Source of the DNA: Fimbriimonadaceae bacterium
GTDB taxonomy: Bacteria; Armatimonadota; Fimbriimonadia; Fimbriimonadales; Fimbriimonadaceae
Direction: 5' to 3'
DNA: 64,000 bases
Assembly: GCA_019638795.1 (NCBI GenBank)
Contig: JAHBTB010000001.1
Location: 620,001 to 684,000, forward strand
Below are positions 44,460 through 54,300 of the stretch, piece by piece (the first letter of the stretch is position 1; the number at the start of each line of letters is the position of its first letter). The notes beneath the pieces were generated by a model. It searched no databases. It had not been told where the DNA came from and was given only the letters and a program-made list of their open reading frames with translations. The translations under genes were made by a program, and so were the position numbers.

Positions 44460-46637
44460 TTAGTTCCCCGCTCCCATTCGAGAAAGTAGATAGATGACAT
44501 AGAAGATGAAGGCGACCACGCCCGCCTGCATAAGCAACGCGTAGCCCCGGACATAGCCCCGCTGGGTGCGGCTGAGGAGACCCCCGAACATCTCGGCGAT
44601 CCGCCCGGCGGCGTTGACCAGGCCGTCGACCACCCACTTGTCGATGCCGGCGAGAAACGCCCCGAGCTTGGCCCCGCCCTGGAGCGAGAAGTCCATCATC
44701 GCCGCGTCAATGCCGAACTGCCTCCCGGCGCTGACCCGCCAACGCTTCCACTTGGACATGTCCCACGATTCATCGTCTGGGAGCGACTTGTAGTACTTGA
44801 GGTAGCCCAGCCCCACGCCGCCGATGAAGACGGCGATCGAGACGCCCAGGATGACAGACTCGGGGACCGCCCCGTGATGGGCCTCGGCCAAACCGGGATA
44901 CAACCAGTGCTCGAAGTTGACGATGTTCTTGAGCCATATCCCACCGACCACGGAGAGGGCCGCCAAGACCACGAGGGGAAGCCACATGCTGGGCGGCACC
45001 TCGTGGGGGACATGGGTCTTGTCCAAAGAATGGTGGTGTTCGTGCGGTTCCGCCAGTTCCCGCGCCTTCATCTCGGCGTCGCTATAGAAGAACCCGTGCG
45101 GGTCCTCGTGGTGATGGGCATGGGCATGACCATGGTCTTCGTGGTGCGCGTGAGCGTGGTCGTGACCGTGTTCGGGCTCAATGGACTTCCACCGTCCCTC
45201 GCCACTGAAGAACGTGAGCAAGGTCATCCGTGTCATGTACGCGGCGGTGAGGAACGCGACGGCGAACCCGACCCAACCGGCGATCTTGCCTGCGAAAATG
45301 CCCCAGCCCGGGACGTGGAGCAGGACCGGCGAATTGACCGCGGCCCCGAGGATCTCTTCTTTGCTCATCGCGCCCGAGAGGAACGGCACACCCGAGATCG
45401 CCGCCCAGCCGATGATCATCGTCGCCCCAGTGATCTTGAGGAGTTTCACCAAGCCGCCGTAGTTCCGCATGTCTTGGTTGTGGGCCATGGCGTGGATCAC
45501 CGCGCCGGCGCCCAGGAACAGCAGGGCCTTGAAGAAGGCGTGGGTCGTGACATGGAACATGCCCGTCCAGTAAGCGCCGACTCCACACCCGATGAACATG
45601 TAGCCCAGTTGCGACACGGTCGAAAAGGCGAGGACCTTCTTGATGTCGGTCTGGCCGAAGGCGATGAGCGCGCCGAGCAAGGCGGTGAACGCGCCGACCA
45701 AGGCGATGATCGCCCCGACGGTGGGCGACGCCTCGTAGAGAGGCGACATGCGGTTAAGCAAGAAGACGCCCGAGGTGACCATCGTCGCAGCGTGGATGAG
45801 GGCCGAGACCGGGGTCGGGCCGGCCATGGCGTCCGGCAGCCACAGGTAGAGCGGGAACTGCGCCGACTTGCCCATCGCACCGATGAACAGGCACATCGCC
45901 GCCATCATCGCCATCTGCGGGTTCGCATCGAAGAGGAGCTTCGCGTTGGGAAGGAGCACGTCGAAGCTCAACCAGCGCGGGTCGGCGACACCGATGATGT
46001 TGCGGTCTTGGCTGGCTTGGAAGATCAGCAAGAACATGCCGATCGTGAAGCCGAAGTCACCGATGCGGTTGACGATGAACGCCTTGTTCGCCGCCTTGGA
46101 GTTCTCGACGTCCTTGTACCAAAAGCCGATCAGGAGGTAGGAGCAGAGGCCGACACCCTCCCATCCGATAAAGGTCAGGACCAGGTTGTTGCCCAGCACC
46201 AGGCACAGCATCGCGGCGATGAAGAGGTTGAGGTAGGTGAAGAACCGTGGGTAGTCCTTTTCCTCCGCCATGTAGCCGGTGGCATAGAGATGGATGAGCG
46301 AGCCGATGCCGGTGATGATCAGCACCATCGTCATGCTCAGGGTGTCCACCCGGAACTCGAACGGGATGTGGAGCGAACGGATGTCGATCCAGTCAAACAG
46401 GGTAAGGACGACCGTGCGCTGGTCAGGCGGCAGGTTGTGGAGCTTGCCGACCAAACCCACCGCGATGGCAAACGCGATGGCCACCGGGATGACGGCCGCG
46501 AAGCCCATGACCCGCTTCCCGACTTTGTCGCCCAGGTTGTCGACGACGATCTTGCCGGCCAGGCTCTGCCAGAGGAACCCGAACACGGGCAGGATGAAGA
46601 TCCACCAGACGGAACTGAATGCTGCGGCGTTGTCCAT
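44460..46637 (-). CDS. nuoL: NADH-quinone oxidoreductase subunit L with His-rich insertion
   Basis: The largest antiporter-like subunit of complex I, with a long lateral helix near the C terminus. The 725-residue protein has the motifs GWEGVGLCSYLLIGFWY, MGKSAQFPLYLWLPDAMAGP and the LAFSTVSQLGYMFIGCG helix. Residues about 487-515 form a hydrophilic loop with more than a dozen His alternating with Ala, Asp and Glu, a possible divalent-metal site. It lies between predicted helices before the C-terminal region. The gene starts 1 nt before nuoK ends, in the operon. Confidence 0.96.
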   Translation of the reverse strand: MDNAAAFSSVWWIFILPVFGFLWQSLAGKIVVDNLGDKVGKRVMGFAAVIPVAIAFAIAVGLVGKLHNLPPDQRTVVLTLFDWIDIRSLHIPFEFRVDTLSMTMVLIITGIGSLIHLYATGYMAEEKDYPRFFTYLNLFIAAMLCLVLGNNLVLTFIGWEGVGLCSYLLIGFWYKDVENSKAANKAFIVNRIGDFGFTIGMFLLIFQASQDRNIIGVADPRWLSFDVLLPNAKLLFDANPQMAMMAAMCLFIGAMGKSAQFPLYLWLPDAMAGPTPVSALIHAATMVTSGVFLLNRMSPLYEASPTVGAIIALVGAFTALLGALIAFGQTDIKKVLAFSTVSQLGYMFIGCGVGAYWTGMFHVTTHAFFKALLFLGAGAVIHAMAHNQDMRNYGGLVKLLKITGATMIIGWAAISGVPFLSGAMSKEEILGAAVNSPVLLHVPGWGIFAGKIAGWVGFAVAFLTAAYMTRMTLLTFFSGEGRWKSIEPEHGHDHAHAHHEDHGHAHAHHHEDPHGFFYSDAEMKARELAEPHEHHHSLDKTHVPHEVPPSMWLPLVVLAALSVVGGIWLKNIVNFEHWLYPGLAEAHHGAVPESVILGVSIAVFIGGVGLGYLKYYKSLPDDESWDMSKWKRWRVSAGRQFGIDAAMMDFSLQGGAKLGAFLAGIDKWVVDGLVNAAGRIAEMFGGLLSRTQRGYVRGYALLMQAGVVAFIFYVIYLLSRMGAGN

Positions 46638-47006
46638 CTAGTTCCTCAGGGTGCTCATGTCGTCGACGTCCACGTCGTTGCGGAGGCGGAAGATCGCCAT
46701 GATGATGCCGAGCCCGACCGCTACTTCTGCGGCGGCCACCGCCATCACGAAGATGACCATCATCTGGCCGGTGATCGCCGCCTGGTAGGCCGTCTGGGCG
46801 TTCAGACCGGGGTAGACGCCGTAAGCGGCGAATGTCAGAAACGTGAGGTTGACCGCGTTCAGCATCAACTCGATGCACATGAAGACGACGACCGGGTTCC
46901 GGCGGACGACGACGCCGACCCCGCCCAGGCAAAACATCACCAGCCCGAGGGCGAGGTACCAAGTCACGGGGACCGTGCTGACCAAGGAAGCGAGGGGGAA
47001 CGTCAT
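46638..47006 (-). CDS. nuoK: NADH-quinone oxidoreductase subunit K
   Basis: A small three-helix subunit of complex I, 122 residues. The conserved membrane glutamates are in MCIELMLNAVNL and AVAAAEVAVGLGIIMA. It is a little longer than E. coli NuoK, with an extra N-terminal stretch and a short acidic tail. It abuts nuoJ (1 nt) and nuoL. Confidence 0.95.
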   Translation of the reverse strand: MTFPLASLVSTVPVTWYLALGLVMFCLGGVGVVVRRNPVVVFMCIELMLNAVNLTFLTFAAYGVYPGLNAQTAYQAAITGQMMVIFVMAVAAAEVAVGLGIIMAIFRLRNDVDVDDMSTLRN

Positions 47007-47007
47007 G

Positions 47008-47535
47008 TCAGATCCTCCTCTTCGCCAGCATGATCGAGCCGACGATACCGACCAGCAGCAGGACAGAGACGATTTCGAACGGCCACACGTAGGCGGTGAA
47101 AAGGTTGAGACCGATGGCCTGCGGCGAACCGAAAGCTGGGCCGAGGGCCGAGTCTTTGGGACTGGGTGCGGCGACCACCATCGCGCCCTGCGGCGCGATC
47201 ACGGTCACGTAGATGCTGAAGGCGAGGACGGCGCTGAAGAGAAGCCCCAGCATCACTTTAGAGTCCTGCTTGGCCGGCTTGCCAAGGGCTCCCTGCCGCT
47301 TCAACATCATGATGACGAAGAGGAACAGCACCATGATCGCGCCGGCGTAGACGATGATCTGGGTGATCCCGATCAGTGGGGCTCCCAAGGTGAAATAGAG
47401 GAACCCGAGGACGAAGAAGTTCAGGACGAGGCACAGGGCCGACCTGACCGGGTTGTCCAACAGGACGACTCCCGCCGCTCCAACGACGGCGACCAGTGCC
47501 AGGGCCATGAACGCCAACTGACCGGCGCTCACCAC
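47008..47535 (-). CDS. nuoJ: NADH-quinone oxidoreductase subunit J
   Basis: A five-helix membrane subunit of complex I, 175 residues. LGAPLIGITQIIVYAGAIMVLFLFVIMML is the conserved third helix with the pi-bulge Tyr-Ala-Gly region. The start is GTG 47535 or GTG 47532; GGAGG just upstream favours 47532. The gene follows nuoH directly, where nuoI is expected. Confidence 0.93.
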   Translation of the reverse strand: MVSAGQLAFMALALVAVVGAAGVVLLDNPVRSALCLVLNFFVLGFLYFTLGAPLIGITQIIVYAGAIMVLFLFVIMMLKRQGALGKPAKQDSKVMLGLLFSAVLAFSIYVTVIAPQGAMVVAAPSPKDSALGPAFGSPQAIGLNLFTAYVWPFEIVSVLLLVGIVGSIMLAKRRI

Positions 47536-47586
47536 CTTCCTCCCAGTTCCACTTTGTTCACTCTTTGTCCTTCCTCAAGGCTAGGC

Positions 47587-47608
47587 GGGCCGCCTCCCAC
47601 AGCGGCCC
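47587..47608 (-). other. Hairpin in the nuoH-nuoJ gap
   Basis: GGGCCGC (47587-47593) and GCGGCCC (47602-47608) form a 7-bp stem with an 8-nt loop in the 81-nt gap between nuoH and nuoJ. No T-tract follows on the minus strand, so it is not a terminator; it may protect or process the mRNA. The gap has no remnant of nuoI. Confidence 0.45.
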
Positions 47609-47616
47609 GGCCCAGA

Positions 47617-49020
47617 TCACGAAACTTTGTTCGGATCGACCATTTTCACGCTCCGGGGAGCGGGGTCGACCAGCCTGACCTCACGTTTTTGAATGCCGGG
47701 CGTCGTCGCCTTCGCCATCCCCACGACGTTGGTGTAGAGCACGAACAGCACGACAAACGCGGCGACGAGCGAAGCCCATCCGCCGACCGGGCCGAAAAGT
47801 TGGGTGCAGACGACCCAAAGCCCGACGACGATGAAGTTGGCGACGCCGAGCGGCAGGAGCGACCGCCATCCCAGGCTCATCAGTTGGTCATAGCGGAGCC
47901 GTGGCAGGGTGGCGCGGAGCCAGATGAAGAACGTGATCCCCGCCGCCTGCTTGGCAAGGAACGCCACGGGGCCGAGCCAATAGTTGGCGTAGGCAAGCCC
48001 ACGGAAGAGTCCTTCCATCTGGGGGTACATCAACGACAGTTCTTCCCAGCGGAACGGCATCAGGTTCGACCCGCCCAGGAAGACCGCGGCAAAGACGCCA
48101 CTGAAGACGAACATCGCGGCGTACTCACCCATGAAGAACACCGCGAACTTCATGCTCGAGTACTCGGTGTGGTAACCGGCGATGAGTTCGTTCTCCGCCT
48201 CGGGCAAGTCGAACGGGGCGCGGTTGGTCTCGGCGATCATGCAGATCACAAAGATGACCGCGGCGACAAACCCGTACGGGGTGAAGATCGCCCAGTTCTG
48301 GACGCCGTTCAAGAACCCCCACAACGGCCCTTCTTGGAAGTGGACGATGTCGGAGAGCCGCATCGAACCGCTGGCCATGACGACGCAGGCCAGCGAGACC
48401 GCCATGGCGAGTTCGTAGCTGATCAACTGCGCCGAGGCGCGCAGGCCGCCCATCAGCGAGTACTTGTTGTTGCTCGCGTAGCCCGCGAGCACCACGCCGT
48501 ACACCCCGAGCGACGAGATCGCCAGGATGTAGAGGATGCCGATGTCGACGTTGGCGACCGGGGTCAAATAGGAGAACAACCCCGACACCGGGTGCGGGTC
48601 GAACGGGAAGTGGAGCGACGCGAGGGGCAATGTGCCGCCCAACGCGAACGCGGGAAACAGCGCCACCGCAGGCGCCGTGAAGTAGACCAGTCGGTCCACC
48701 GCCGAGGGGGTGGCGTCTTCCTTAAAAAACAGCTTCACGCCGTCGGCAATGGGTTGCAAGAGGCCGAAGGTGCGGACCTTCTTGCCCTGGAGAAACGGGA
48801 TAGGAAAGTTCGTGGGGAAAGTGACCGTGCCCGTCCGGTTCGGCCCGATCCGGTCTTGCATCCAACTCAGCAGACGCCGTTCCCACCAGATCAGCCCAGG
48901 GACGAGCATGAGGATCGGGACGACGAACAGCAGCACCCGGATGAGCCCCAGGACGACTGGCCCGGCAGGGCCCAACGGGCCGGTTCCGTCTTGCAGAGCT
49001 TTCAACCAGTCGATGATCAA
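47617..49020 (-). CDS. nuoH: NADH-quinone oxidoreductase subunit H
   Basis: The quinone-site membrane subunit of complex I, 467 residues. Motifs: ERRLLSWMQDRIGPNR, LLQPIADGVKLFFKED, SYELAMAVSLACVV, AETNRAPFDLPEAENELIAG and EYSSMKFAVFFMGEY. It is longer than E. coli NuoH (325) because of extra loops and a C-terminal tail that runs past the last helix. The start is TTG 49020, supported by GAGG 5 nt upstream. Confidence 0.96.
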   Translation of the reverse strand: MIIDWLKALQDGTGPLGPAGPVVLGLIRVLLFVVPILMLVPGLIWWERRLLSWMQDRIGPNRTGTVTFPTNFPIPFLQGKKVRTFGLLQPIADGVKLFFKEDATPSAVDRLVYFTAPAVALFPAFALGGTLPLASLHFPFDPHPVSGLFSYLTPVANVDIGILYILAISSLGVYGVVLAGYASNNKYSLMGGLRASAQLISYELAMAVSLACVVMASGSMRLSDIVHFQEGPLWGFLNGVQNWAIFTPYGFVAAVIFVICMIAETNRAPFDLPEAENELIAGYHTEYSSMKFAVFFMGEYAAMFVFSGVFAAVFLGGSNLMPFRWEELSLMYPQMEGLFRGLAYANYWLGPVAFLAKQAAGITFFIWLRATLPRLRYDQLMSLGWRSLLPLGVANFIVVGLWVVCTQLFGPVGGWASLVAAFVVLFVLYTNVVGMAKATTPGIQKREVRLVDPAPRSVKMVDPNKVS

Positions 49021-49046
49021 GGCGACCTCACTTTACCTAGCGACCC

Positions 49047-51188
49047 TCACAACCCGCCGAGGGTCTGGGCCAGCTTTTCCAAGTCGTGCGGCGATTGGCC
49101 CCGGCGAGGGAGCAACGCCCCGCCGTCCTGGACCTTCTCCGCGTCCAGCGACGCAAATTCCGTCGAGGCAGCCGCGATCAGCTGACGGGCGTCTGCCGGG
49201 CTGAAGACCGGGTCGGCCCCAGACCTCGCGCCAAATTCTTGGGCGACCTGCCATTGCGCCTTGGCCTCCCCGGGGGCGGCGAGGATCGCCCCCATCCGCT
49301 GGACCCGCCGCTCCGAACTCGTGTAGGTGCCGTCCTGTTCCGCGGGAAGGGCCAGTGGCAAGAGCCACGAAGCGAACTCGGCGCTTTTGGTCGGGCGGAA
49401 GTCGCTGACCACCAGGGTCTCGACGGCCTCTAGGGCGCGTGTCACCAGGTCCGCGTCACCCAGGTCGAAGGCGTCGACCCCGACCAGCCAGAGGGCCTTG
49501 ACCTGCCCGTTGGCTGCGGCTTCAAAGACGCCCCGGGTGTCAAGTCCGGTCACTGGCGCCTTCGCCCCGCCGGGCAAGGTGTCCGGGAGGCACCCGAGGG
49601 CGGCTGCCCCCTCCGAGTTCGCCTTGGGGCTCATGCAGAGGAAGGTGCGCCCGGTCTGGTGCGCGGTGACAGCGAGGATCTCGCTGGCGGCCGTGGCCAG
49701 GCGGCGGGTGGTGACCACGGCGCCGGCGTCGCCCAACGACTCCGCGGCGGCCCGCAACTTGTCCGCAGGCACCCCGGTCGCCTGCTCGACAAACTCAGGG
49801 GTGAACTTGCCGTCGGCCCGGACGAGCAATTGTCGCAGGCCAGCGGCCACAGTCGCGGCGGTCCCTTCCCGATAGCGAAGGACGACGTCGGCGAAAGAAT
49901 CGACCTCGGTCGGACTGTCGTGGGCGATGACGACCCGGGCCCCATGTGTGAACCAGGCCTTGCGCACACGAAGGAAGGTCATCGGCTGCTCGTCGGCCAG
50001 GCTCGCGCCAAAGACGAGGACGGAGCCGCAGTGCTCCAGTCCGGCGATCGTCCCGCCTACCGGGTCGAGTCCGTACTTGTTCTCCAAGCGGTCTTCCCAA
50101 ATGGCCCCACGGCCTGGACGGAAGTCAATGTTGGCGGTGCCGAACGTCTCTCGGGCCAGCTTTTGGGTCAGGAACAGCGACTCGTTGGAGAGCGCCGCAC
50201 TGACAAGGACGGCGACTTCGGCCCCCTTGCCTTTGAACGCGTTGAGCACGGCCCCACTGGCGTCGGCCCAACTCGCCGCCACGAAGGCGTCACCGTCGCG
50301 CTGGTAGGGGGTTGTCAGGCGGTCGGAGACATTGTAGAAGTCGTGGCCGAACTTGGTGCGGTCACACGTCCACTCTTCGTTCACGTCCTCGTTGGTGCGC
50401 CCGTTGATGCGGACGAGTTTGCCTGCCCGGTGGTCAAACCAGATGTTCGTGCCGCACGGGGTGACGGTGCAAATTCCTGGGGAGGTCTCGAGGTCCCATG
50501 GTCGGGCACGGAACCGGTACTTCGCCGATGTCAAAGCGCCGACCGGGCAGATCTCGATGACATTGCCGCTGAACTTCGACTCGAAGTCGGTGAGTTGGAA
50601 CGTCGACGGCTGCATGGACGCGCCACGGAACCGGAACGCCAACTGGCTGTCACCAGAAATCTCCTCGGTGAACCGGACGCACCGGCCGCACTGGATGCAG
50701 CGCTCCAGGTCGAGCGTCACGTACTGAGACAGGGGGTAGGCCTTGGGCAAGTGGCGCTTCATCTCCACGAACCGGCTTGTGGAGGGGCCGTAGGCCAAGG
50801 TGTTGTTCTGCAGGGGGCACTCGCCGCCCCGGTCGCAGATCGGGCAGTCCAACGGGTGGTTGACGAGGAGGAACTCCAACACGCCCTTGCGGTCGCGCTT
50901 CACCGCGTCGGTCTCGGTGTAGACCGCCATGCCCTCGCTCACGGGCAGGGTGCAGCCGGCCTGCGGCTTGGGCATCTTGCGGATTGACCCGTCTGCCTGC
51001 TTGAACCCCACTTCGACGAGGCACATACGGCACATGCCGACGGGCTTCAGCCGCGGATGGTAACAGAAGATCGGGATCTCCAAGCCCAGCCGCTTGACGG
51101 CCTCGACGACCAGCTCCCCCTTGGGGACGACAAGTTCGATGTCGTTGACCGTGATCGTCACGGTCTCGGTGCTGACGGCGGCTGCCAT
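49047..51188 (-). CDS. nuoG: NADH-quinone oxidoreductase subunit G
   Basis: The large iron-sulfur subunit of complex I, 713 residues. The N-terminal ferredoxin domain has Cys in FCYHPRLKPVGMCRMC, then CPICDRGGECPLQ, and the double 4Fe-4S region ERCIQCGRCVRFTEE with ICPVGAL. In the following molybdopterin-type domain, the N7 ligand motif is reduced (SPGICTVTPCG), so that cluster is probably absent, as in most bacteria. The C-terminal part is the inactive formate-dehydrogenase-like fold. It opens the cluster; nuoA-F are elsewhere. It is divergent to the Asp-box gene across 136 nt. Confidence 0.94.
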   Translation of the reverse strand: MAAAVSTETVTITVNDIELVVPKGELVVEAVKRLGLEIPIFCYHPRLKPVGMCRMCLVEVGFKQADGSIRKMPKPQAGCTLPVSEGMAVYTETDAVKRDRKGVLEFLLVNHPLDCPICDRGGECPLQNNTLAYGPSTSRFVEMKRHLPKAYPLSQYVTLDLERCIQCGRCVRFTEEISGDSQLAFRFRGASMQPSTFQLTDFESKFSGNVIEICPVGALTSAKYRFRARPWDLETSPGICTVTPCGTNIWFDHRAGKLVRINGRTNEDVNEEWTCDRTKFGHDFYNVSDRLTTPYQRDGDAFVAASWADASGAVLNAFKGKGAEVAVLVSAALSNESLFLTQKLARETFGTANIDFRPGRGAIWEDRLENKYGLDPVGGTIAGLEHCGSVLVFGASLADEQPMTFLRVRKAWFTHGARVVIAHDSPTEVDSFADVVLRYREGTAATVAAGLRQLLVRADGKFTPEFVEQATGVPADKLRAAAESLGDAGAVVTTRRLATAASEILAVTAHQTGRTFLCMSPKANSEGAAALGCLPDTLPGGAKAPVTGLDTRGVFEAAANGQVKALWLVGVDAFDLGDADLVTRALEAVETLVVSDFRPTKSAEFASWLLPLALPAEQDGTYTSSERRVQRMGAILAAPGEAKAQWQVAQEFGARSGADPVFSPADARQLIAAASTEFASLDAEKVQDGGALLPRRGQSPHDLEKLAQTLGGL

Positions 51189-51324
51189 GGATCAGGCCAG
51201 CTTTTACCCGAAAGGCAGACCTCCTGGCTTGGTCAAAGGTTGGACTAGCCCCAGGTTTCCGCGGCCGCCAATGACTGGTATCCTGCGATAGGCTGACGAT
51301 GTCGTCAGTGCCGGGGAAACCACC

Positions 51325-54300
51325 ATGAACCGTCGTTGGACCGTTGCCGTCAGGACTGTCGCGGCAGCCGCTTTTTCATTCGTCTGGAGTGTCGCGTTCG
51401 CCTCGTCGACTGACGCGGTCGGGCTCAACATCAAAATCAGCCTCAAACCAGGTGCCGACCATAGCGCGGTGCTGGCACTGGTGAAGGAACACGGCAGGGT
51501 GGTCCGCGACGACGCCCACGTCGTCGTCATGCGGTTGAACGACCCCGAGTACTCACTCCGGATGGTCTTGCGCCTGAAGGGCCGCCCCGAGGTCACGGGC
51601 GCCGAACCCATGGCCCCTTCCCTGCCCGCCGGTATCGTCCAACGCGCCGGGGTGGACGAACTTGCCAAGGTGATCGCCACCTATAAGGAGGCCTGGGAAG
51701 GCTACGAAAAGGCCGGGGGCAAAAAGATCGGTGGTGAGGGAGAAGGTGAGGAGAACGAGACTCCCGGCCTCGAATACCTTGAGGCCTACCTGCAGTTCAA
51801 ACGGCAGCGCGCCTACCCCGAGCAACAGATCGACCTCACCGGGTTCGAGCAAGCCATGCTCCGGCGCACCGGCAAACGGCAGCGGTTCGGGCAGTTTTCC
51901 CTCCGACAGCAGATCGAAGGCGGTGGTTCGGGTAGTCCAGGACTCAAATACTTCGACTACATCGGCCCACGGAACCTTGCGATCCCCTACCGCACCTACT
52001 ACGGGATCACCCCGTGCAACGGCCGTGTCGGGGCCATGGCCTTCGACCCGACCGACAACCAGACGATCTACGCGGGTGGCCCGAACGGCGGTCTGGCCAA
52101 GTCCACCGACGGCGGGGTGAACTGGCTCCCGCTCGGCGACACCTGGCCCACCATGGGCGTCTCGTCCATCGCGGTCAAGCCGGACGAACACAACATCTTG
52201 TTGGTCGGCACGGGCGACTGGCAGGGCGGCAATGTCGCCGGCTTCGGCATCATGCGGTCGGCCGACGGCGGCGCGACCTGGGACAACGTCGGCGCCAGCG
52301 TCCTCGGGACTCGACCGGTCTCGTCCATCCTTTTCGACCCGCAGGACAGTTCAGTGGTCCTTGCCGCCGGCTCAGGAGGCGGCTCGATCGCCCGGTCGAT
52401 CAACGGCGGCCAGTCATGGGCGCCCGTCACCGGCGGTGGCGGTGGCATCACGACACTGTCGTGGAACGCGGACAACACCGTCGTGTGGGCCGGCACCGAG
52501 TCGGGCACCCTGAAGAAGTCGACCGACCGCGGCCTCACCTGGTCGGACGTCGGTGTCTCGGGAACCAGCGGCGAACTGCATGTCGCGGCCTCGAAGACCG
52601 CACCAAACACTCTCTATGTGCTCGCCTCCAGCAGCGAAAAAGTCCTGCGCTCCACAGACGCTGGCGCATCCTGGACCGACCTGACCTCCAGCTACATCAA
52701 CGGCTACAACTGGAGCCAGGCCTGGTACGACCGGTACATCGCGACCACGGTCGTCCAACGCACGGGACAACCCGCCGCGGACGGCGTCGTGATCGGCCTC
52801 ATCGACATCACGTTCTCCAAAGACGGCGGCACTACCTGGCGCAACGCCGGCGGGTCGAACTGGTCGGCCACCTACGACGGCACCGCCATCACCCACAACG
52901 ACCAGCATTGCTTCGCCGTCAACCCGGCCAACCCCAACGAATGGCTCGTCGGCAATGACGGCGGTGCGTACCGGGCCGTCTACGACCCCGACGCCGACAC
53001 CCTGACGTACACCGTCTTGAACCGGCGTCTTGGCTTCACCCAGTTCTATTCGCTGGCCGCCCACCCGACGAACAACAACTACGCGATGGGGGGCACCCAA
53101 GACAACGCCACGCCCCACAGCTTCGGGAACCCCCTGAGTTGGGGCAACCCGGGCGCTGGCGACGGCATGGGCTGCGCGATCAACCCGTTCAACCCCGCCA
53201 ACCAATACCACTCGGTCTACTACCAGTCCATTTACCGCACGAACAACTCGTTCAACAGCCAGCAGGACATCAGCCCGGCCCTCACCGGACAGGCCAAGCC
53301 GTTCGTCGGCGAACTGTGGATCGACCAGAACAACGGGCGTTACCTCTACTGCAACGCCGACTACCTGAACCGGTACGACGCCCAGACCAACACCTGGACC
53401 GAGAAGGTCGGGAACCTCCAGTTCGCTGGCAACACGACCATCGTCTCGACGTTTGCCGTCGCGACGGGCGACAGCAACACGATGTACGTCGGCACCGGCA
53501 ACGGTCGAGTCTGGCGCAGCACCGACTTCGGGGCGAACTGGACGCGGATCGACGGACAGGGTTCTGGCCTGCCCAACCGCTACGTGACCAAGGTGCTTGT
53601 CAACCCAGCGAACAAGAACGACGTCCTCGTCACGGTCTCTGGCTCGGGCACCGACCACGTCTGGCGGTGCACCGACACCTCGGCCGGGACGCCGGCCTGG
53701 GTTTCGGTCTCAGGTTCGGGGGCGACTGGCTTGCCGAACGTGTCGGTCAACGACATCGCCATCGACAACCTTGACGCGAACACCTGGTATGTCGCCACCG
53801 ACATCGGCCTGTGGCGGACGCGGGACGCCGGCGCCACGTGGGACGACTACGGTTCGACCGCGGGTATCCCCAACACCCAGGTCAACAAGCTTGTCGCCGT
53901 GCCGGGCTCCAAGGCCCTCTTCGCCGCCACCTACGGGCGCGGCATGTGGCGCCTCAAGGACGACGGCATCCAGATCACCGACCTCACCGCCAGCGCGGCG
54001 GTGATCACCGGTGGCGAGTCGGGCACCGGCACGGTGACGTTGGACAGCTTTGGCCTGCCCACCGGCACGCCGGTCCAACTCTCCAGCAGCGACCCGGCCA
54101 CGCTCCAGGTCCCCGTCAACACCCGGGTCCCGTACGAGAGCCTGGCCGGCACGTTCCCGATCACGACTTCGAGCATCTCGGTCGGCAAGACGGTGACGAT
54201 CACCGCGACGGCCGGCAACTCGAAGGCGACGTTTGACGTGAGCGTGGTGCCGCCCGGACCGATCCATGCTGACAGCGTCACCCTGGACAACGGCGACGTC

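Noticed and set aside
44874-47033. 719-residue plus-strand frame across nuoL and nuoK
   Set aside because: It is antisense to strongly conserved complex I genes and has a charged, low-complexity composition with no domain.
47536-47616. Frameshifted or decayed nuoI in the nuoH-nuoJ gap
   Set aside because: The gap is only 81 nt, with no Cys codon pattern of a ferredoxin domain.
46843-49185. 780-residue plus-strand frame across nuoJ and nuoH
   Set aside because: Same reasoning: antisense to NuoJ and NuoH with intact motifs.
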